Assembly (NCBI GenBank): GCA_964020085.1
Contig: OZ026603.1
Location: 25,206,681-25,270,680, forward strand
Origin: Micromussa lordhowensis
Taxonomy: Eukaryota; Cnidaria; Anthozoa; Scleractinia; Lobophylliidae
Length of the DNA stretch: 64,000 nucleotides
Reading direction: 5' to 3'
In this document: positions 59,374-64,000 of the stretch, piece after piece
How the letters are laid out: the number at the start of each line of letters is the position of its first letter
Numbering within the stretch: position 1 is the first letter of the stretch
The notes under the pieces: generated by a model
Told to the model about the DNA's origin: nothing
Database searches by the model: none
Seen by the model: the letters and a program-made list of their open reading frames with translations, nothing else
Translations under genes and position numbers: made by a program

Positions 59374-61412
59374 TTACTCATGCGGGAGCGGGCCCCAAAC
59401 CGATCAAAAGGGTGAGTCGCTTAGGTTTTAGAACTGCAAACAAAGCGCTTTCTCTCAAAACAAATGATGCAAGTCCTTGTGCAGTGAAGAGTGGAAAAAC
59501 AAAAACAACAAACAATAATAAAAAACGGTCCATCATCTAAAATATCCATGATTGAGTGATTTCCATCAAAAAACAACTGTGAAAGCTCGCTATTCGAATT
59601 ATCTCAACCTGCAGCGGTTGTAAACCAATCAGCGGTTGATAGAGAGGTCTTTATGAATAGTTCTTCAGTTACAGGTTGGCGAAGTGTTAAGATTTCAGTC
59701 TTGGCGCAATAATTTTAGAAGCGGTAATCTGAAAGTCGCAGGCTAGAATCCTGGTGTGGAATTTTCGTTTTCTTTCGAGATATTTAACGTGTACTTTAAT
59801 TACGTTTACACAAGCAGTGAATAGTAAAAATGTTCCAGTCTTAATAGAAACGTAATAAGTTAAGAAAATGAGCCAATATGGAGATTTGAAATAATTTGCA
59901 GAAGGAAAACACTTTTGAAAGTGAAACCCTCGCTCATGAATTTTGGCAGCGTTTTGGTTAAAAGCTGTCAGAGCTAACGATGAATCGAATCATTCGCCCG
60001 TCGAATTAATTGCATATCAAATAGTGTTTAATTTGGAGCACCTCACTGCGGGAAAGATCAGTTCATTGCTCTCGGAGCCAATATCGCGCTCTCACGCTAA
60101 ATAAACTGGTCATCAGAATAACCACAAAAACGTTTACAACCCATCGACTGACTGACTGATCGAGGGAGCGTGCGAACGAACGAATTATTTCCTCCCCAAA
60201 CAAGTGCTAAAAATCCTGCACGCCACTTCTTGATCGAAATGTTCTTCGTTAGACCTGGACACAACTTCCTTTCACGCTTTCATGACACTAATACCAAACT
60301 TGCAAGCACGTTCCTGTGAATTCTGCGTTCTTAGAATGGAAATCCAGGATTCACAAAAGTTACAGAAAAAAGTTGTAAAGAGCATTCCTCGGTTAGAAAC
60401 TCTGTTCTAAGTATTTTCGTCTTAACCTCGATTTTAGGTAAGAAATATTTGTCTTAAACTTGAGTTTACAATTAATTAAGCCTTTAAGAGTGGCGTGCAG
60501 TTATTTGTTTCAAATATCCGCTTAATGATGAAGGGGATGATGTTTAGACATCGTTTATAGTAACGACTTCCTGCAACACCGATGTCAAAATCGTGTTACC
60601 GTCAAATTATCTTTGTGTGTTCCTTGTTCTTGTTTATCGTCGTCTTTTGAGTAGCCTGCGACGCAGATGTTACTTTAGGGGTGGGTTTTCTCGAGACCAT
60701 ATACTGGGACGTAAGTCTCTCATCCTCACTAATAAGTTCAAACTACGTTTTCAGCTGTTATTCATTTTTTTTTGTATATATAATTTTTTAAGGGCAGACC
60801 AGATGACTCACAACTGTGAAGCACATCCCGTTTCATTTTATCGCTGATAAATTAAAATTCATTTTGAATTATAAGAATGACTTACGGACTACACAATGCC
60901 CTTCCTTTTAAAAGCTACCTCGCCAGCTTCATTGGCTAAACTAAGCATAAAGCATAGCATAGAGGATAGCCGGGGTAAACTTATTTCATAATTACGTGTA
61001 TATTATGTTTCTCTTGTTGAGTTGACTTCCTGTGTATCTCTGCGATGCCACACTACTGATATAGTGCGAGTTTTTTATTACTTTTCTCCTGCTCATAAAT
61101 AGTGATATCTTAAATGGCTTGTTCAATTACGATTCATCCAGATAACATCTTCTTAAATTATTTTGAATGATAGCCATTTTGAGGTCATCCTCTTTGGCGC
61201 ACGCCAATTTTTATGTAGCATTTTCCCTTTGTTTTGTTTTTATGCTGCATATATTTTTGAGCGTTTCGGTTTAGCATTTGCGTTTTAGCGCTAATGTTGG
61301 CAAATAACTTCCTGAGTGGTTGAAGCGCTACGTTTGAGTTGAATCTGACACGATTCTTTCCTTATTTTGCGTTCGATTAATCGCACGCGCCACAAAATTT
61401 CTTTTTTGGGGG
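59374..61412. other. Upstream region of lectin copy C
   Basis: No gene. From about 60230 to 61412 it aligns with the copy B upstream region (9130-9560 and 12530-13199), with about 3 kb less DNA between. The last about 150 bp before the ATG, including TGGCAAATAACTTCCTGAGT, are strongly conserved between copies and are candidate promoter/5'UTR. Confidence 0.55.
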
Positions 61413-63057
61413 ATGGAGAGAAGAATACCCATCGCGTTCACGATAGTTGTTCTTGCCCTGCTTTTCAGTTTCGCAAAAAAAGGAAATGCTGGTGAGTCAA
61501 TATTTTGTGGTAAAGCTGTGTTCACATAAAAGCCAAAAACGGATTAAAGTAAGCATGTTTCTAGGAAGTTTGTTTCGCCGAAACATGTTTGTTATTGTTT
61601 TGTTCATCACAGAGGTCGGTTTCAAACACGTTTCATGCGTGGTTCTGAATTGCGATGCTGTTCGCTTGTACATGTGACCGTTGTTCTCCCAAATATTCTG
61701 CTTTCTACCCATCGCCGATAATTGCCGTTGTATTCTTCATCGGCCCATATTTCAACTAGCCATTTGACCTCATAATAGCCCCAATTTTGGTTCAATCTTT
61801 TGGTCACTCGCCTCCTCCCGCATCTATCCGCCATTTTGAACGTCTTTGGTCTGATCATAATTATACTGAAACTACCTCGCGAGGATGAATCATGCTCACA
61901 ATAATCATGTTTCAAATACGATTCGCGCAACGCACTGTCTGATATGAACACTTGTCATAACGAAACATGTTTCATTCGTGATCAGACTAATCGTGTTTCG
62001 GCCTAGTGTGAACACAACTTAATTTAATAAATGATGTATTTCACTTTTCTTGGGGAGCTCAATGTTACTTCGGTGGCAATGTAATGTAAGGTTACCTCTG
62101 TAAGGTTACCTCTGTAGGTGATAGCAGATATGTTTGAAAGCGAAACAATTGGACCAGAAACAGCGACAAGAAATAGTTTGTAATAGTTTCCAATAGGCAA
62201 AAACGATTTAAGTAGGGGATACTTTCAATTTCTCGACCCCGGCCTAACCCCTATTCAGACGGGGGATTTTTCCCTTATTTCTACGCTCTTCGAATTCCCG
62301 CGTCCCCCTCCCTCTCCCAACTTCAAGAATATGAAAGCTTCATAATGAAGCTTACAGGGTATGCTGTCTCGTCAAAAAGTACTTCCTTTGACATCAATAG
62401 CTCGATATCCAAACAGACGCCATCTGGGATCCACCGTCGTTAAAAAACCACCAGAAATGACTCATGTCTTTAAAAAAAATAATAAAACGATGTTAAAAAA
62501 AGAGTGAAAAATAACTGAACGTGGAGGTTGCAACCTATGTCAGCGTGTTTACAGTGCATCGAGAAAAGTAAGAGAGTAGCCAAAAAATGTATATGTAATG
62601 CCATTTTATGATTCCATTTAAGTAGGTAATGGAAAACAGCCCTTTGTATTTGGTAATTCGATTTACACATTTCATGGAGACTCTGCGGCTCGTAATTGGA
62701 ACGAAAGCAACCAACATTGCAAAAAGACTGGAGGTAAACTAGTTTCTATTGAAAGTAAAAAGGAATGGGAATTCTTGAAAAACACGACCCAAAGTATGAC
62801 AACTGGTGAATATTTCATCGGCCTGAGGAAAGATAGCGAGTCTAAAGAATGGAGATGGATAAGCGATAACAGTAAAGTCGACGCCATCAAAGGAAAGTTT
62901 CCCTGGGCTACAAGCGAACCCAGTGGTGATGGAAATTGTACGGTTATGTATAATCATAAGGACTACGGGGAAAACATTGGAAAGTATAACGACTTGCTTT
63001 GTAAATGGCAAAAGGCCCATATTTGCGAGAGCTCCGCTAACGGCACTGGCCAAGAGG
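61413..63057 (+). CDS. Lectin-receptor copy C, 5' exons (partial gene)
   Basis: Exon 1 (61413-61491) encodes the signal peptide MERRIPIAFTIVVLALLFSF with donor GTGAGT. Exon 2 (62626-63057, 432 nt, phase 1 both ends) encodes a C-type lectin domain with NWNESNQHC, YFIGLRKDSE, SEPSGDGNCTVMY and KWQKAHICE. Like copy B it has EPS instead of EPN. Relative to copy B it has a two-residue deletion and a two-residue insertion that cancel in length, plus an extra Cys (LLCKWQ). Splice sites and frame are intact. Remaining exons are beyond the window. Confidence 0.8.
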
Positions 63058-64000
63058 GTATGTTACACAAGTTATTCTTTTTCATTTGACTTACTGAGAG
63101 TTTGTTTTTTTTTAAATAGAAAAATCAAGACACATCAAATTCAGATACGGATTGCTGTATAGTCAAGTTTATAATAAAGCAGTGTTTAATACCCCAGCTG
63201 ACAATGACACTTGAAAAGGGAGACCACTGAATGTAGAAAAGTAATCTTCGTTGTTATGTTGCCTTGGGTTTTCTAGTCTGCGTCACAAGTGCCCTTCTAG
63301 CGAAAAATATTCAAAGAAAATATCTCTCAGATTTGTTTTTCGTGGAGGGCTGCTATTACACAAGCTAAGGGTTCCCCTGGTTTTGTACTACGTGGACTGC
63401 TAAATATAAAGTATGTATAAAAAGGAAAATTTCGAACAAAATAGTTACTGAAATGCAGATGAGACTATGATTTGTGAAATAAAATTCAGACGGACAATAT
63501 GGTGATAATAGGCAATTATTCCCCTCAGTCGAGTGGTATTTCGCCTGGGCTCGTGTTCCCACGGCATTTCTCGTTCTCCCAAACTTTCACTCGTGTTTCT
63601 ATAACTCGATAGAAACACGCTACATGTTTTCTATTTCTTAAATAAAAAAATAAAAAAAAAATTGGAGGAACAAACTTTGTTCGAGTGTAAGAAGTGTTAA
63701 ATTTACATTTTGCGCGAATAGTCATTATTTTGACCGTGCACAAAATCACCTTGAAATTGACGGAAATTGAAAATAGTAGTTTAATAAGGTAGACATACGC
63801 TTAAGACAATAATAAACCAAGAATTACCAAGGATGGTTGAGGATGGAAAAGATTAACGTATTGTACTTGTAAGCGACAAATTTGAAAATTTTAGGCTCAA
63901 CGACACTATAACAAGGCGATAACAAAAGCCCACGTTTAAAGTCTTCTACAGTTAGGTTAAGTAGTTTGCTTTTAGTTAAACGAGGCTGCCTCATCATATT
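63058..64000. other. Copy C intron
   Basis: Aligns in patches with the copy B intron 14785-16080, including the part near 15700-16010. No exon seen before the window ends. Confidence 0.6.

Noticed and set aside
58214..59540. Five overlapping ORFs of 350-400 codons on both strands
   Set aside because: They are the stop-free translation of the 8-bp satellite; each frame repeats an eight-residue unit and there is no gene signal.

Overview
The window looks like nuclear DNA of an invertebrate animal, most likely an anthozoan cnidarian (coral or anemone). This is inference. It rests on the intron-rich lectin receptor genes with strong GT/AG splice sites, and on a repeat mix (BEL/Pao, LINE, Harbinger, Penelope-like, many small inverted-repeat elements and a full capsid-encoding Polinton) of the kind common in corals. 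No rRNA, tRNA or CRISPR array was seen.

Host genes: a tandem family of C-type-lectin-domain membrane receptors on the + strand. Copy A contributes only its last two coding exons (165-634). Copy B runs from its signal-peptide exon (13200) through a lectin exon (14353-14784), a decayed second lectin exon, a stalk, a transmembrane exon (32607-32762) and cytoplasmic-tail exons ending at 36309. Copy C starts at 61413 and leaves the window after its lectin exon. The tails carry an ITIM-like SSYAPL/SSYASL motif, and copy A also has YVNV, a Grb2-type SH2 ligand. Flanks and introns of the copies align over kilobases, so this is a segmental duplication.

Mobile DNA fills the rest. There is a decayed LINE (about 4.42-8.27 kb); a Harbinger-type MITE (16.72-17.18 kb); a Harbinger transposase fragment plus a companion gene split by a nearly intact BEL/Pao retrotransposon (18501-25317, TSD CTTAG); a Penelope-like repeat cluster with degenerate hammerhead-like folds (26.36-27.32 kb); TTAAGG-ended MITEs (29-32.6 kb); an hAT-like element (33.67-35.45 kb, TSD TTTACATT) containing a mariner-like insertion; and an octanucleotide array of about 130 units (58.32-59.37 kb).

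The main feature is a complete 19.3-kb Polinton/Maverick (38044-57325) with 6-bp target duplications (AAGATA), termini starting AG, and complex terminal inverted repeats. Its left arm (- strand) holds a membrane-associated small ORF, two fibre-like genes with phage-tail-like repeats, a coiled-coil ORF and the packaging ATPase. Its right arm (+ strand) holds an acidic PPxY protein, penton-like minor capsid protein, basic PX-like protein, major capsid protein, three DUF5679-like zinc-ribbon genes (one fused to a parvovirus-type phospholipase A2 domain and abutting the integrase), a core-protein/adenain-like protease fusion, a chromodomain integrase, a zinc-finger gene interrupted by a MITE, protein-primed DNA polymerase B and two small ORFs. 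Together these would make, process, package and integrate a virion-like particle, so the element is adintovirus/polintovirus-like. Several genes are now broken by frame changes at A-runs and by two in-frame TGA codons.

Almost every Polinton gene start is directly abutted by a TATATA(A/G)-ATG type sequence. It looks like a shared start-proximal promoter or initiation signal, and it also discriminates real gene starts from internal fragments.
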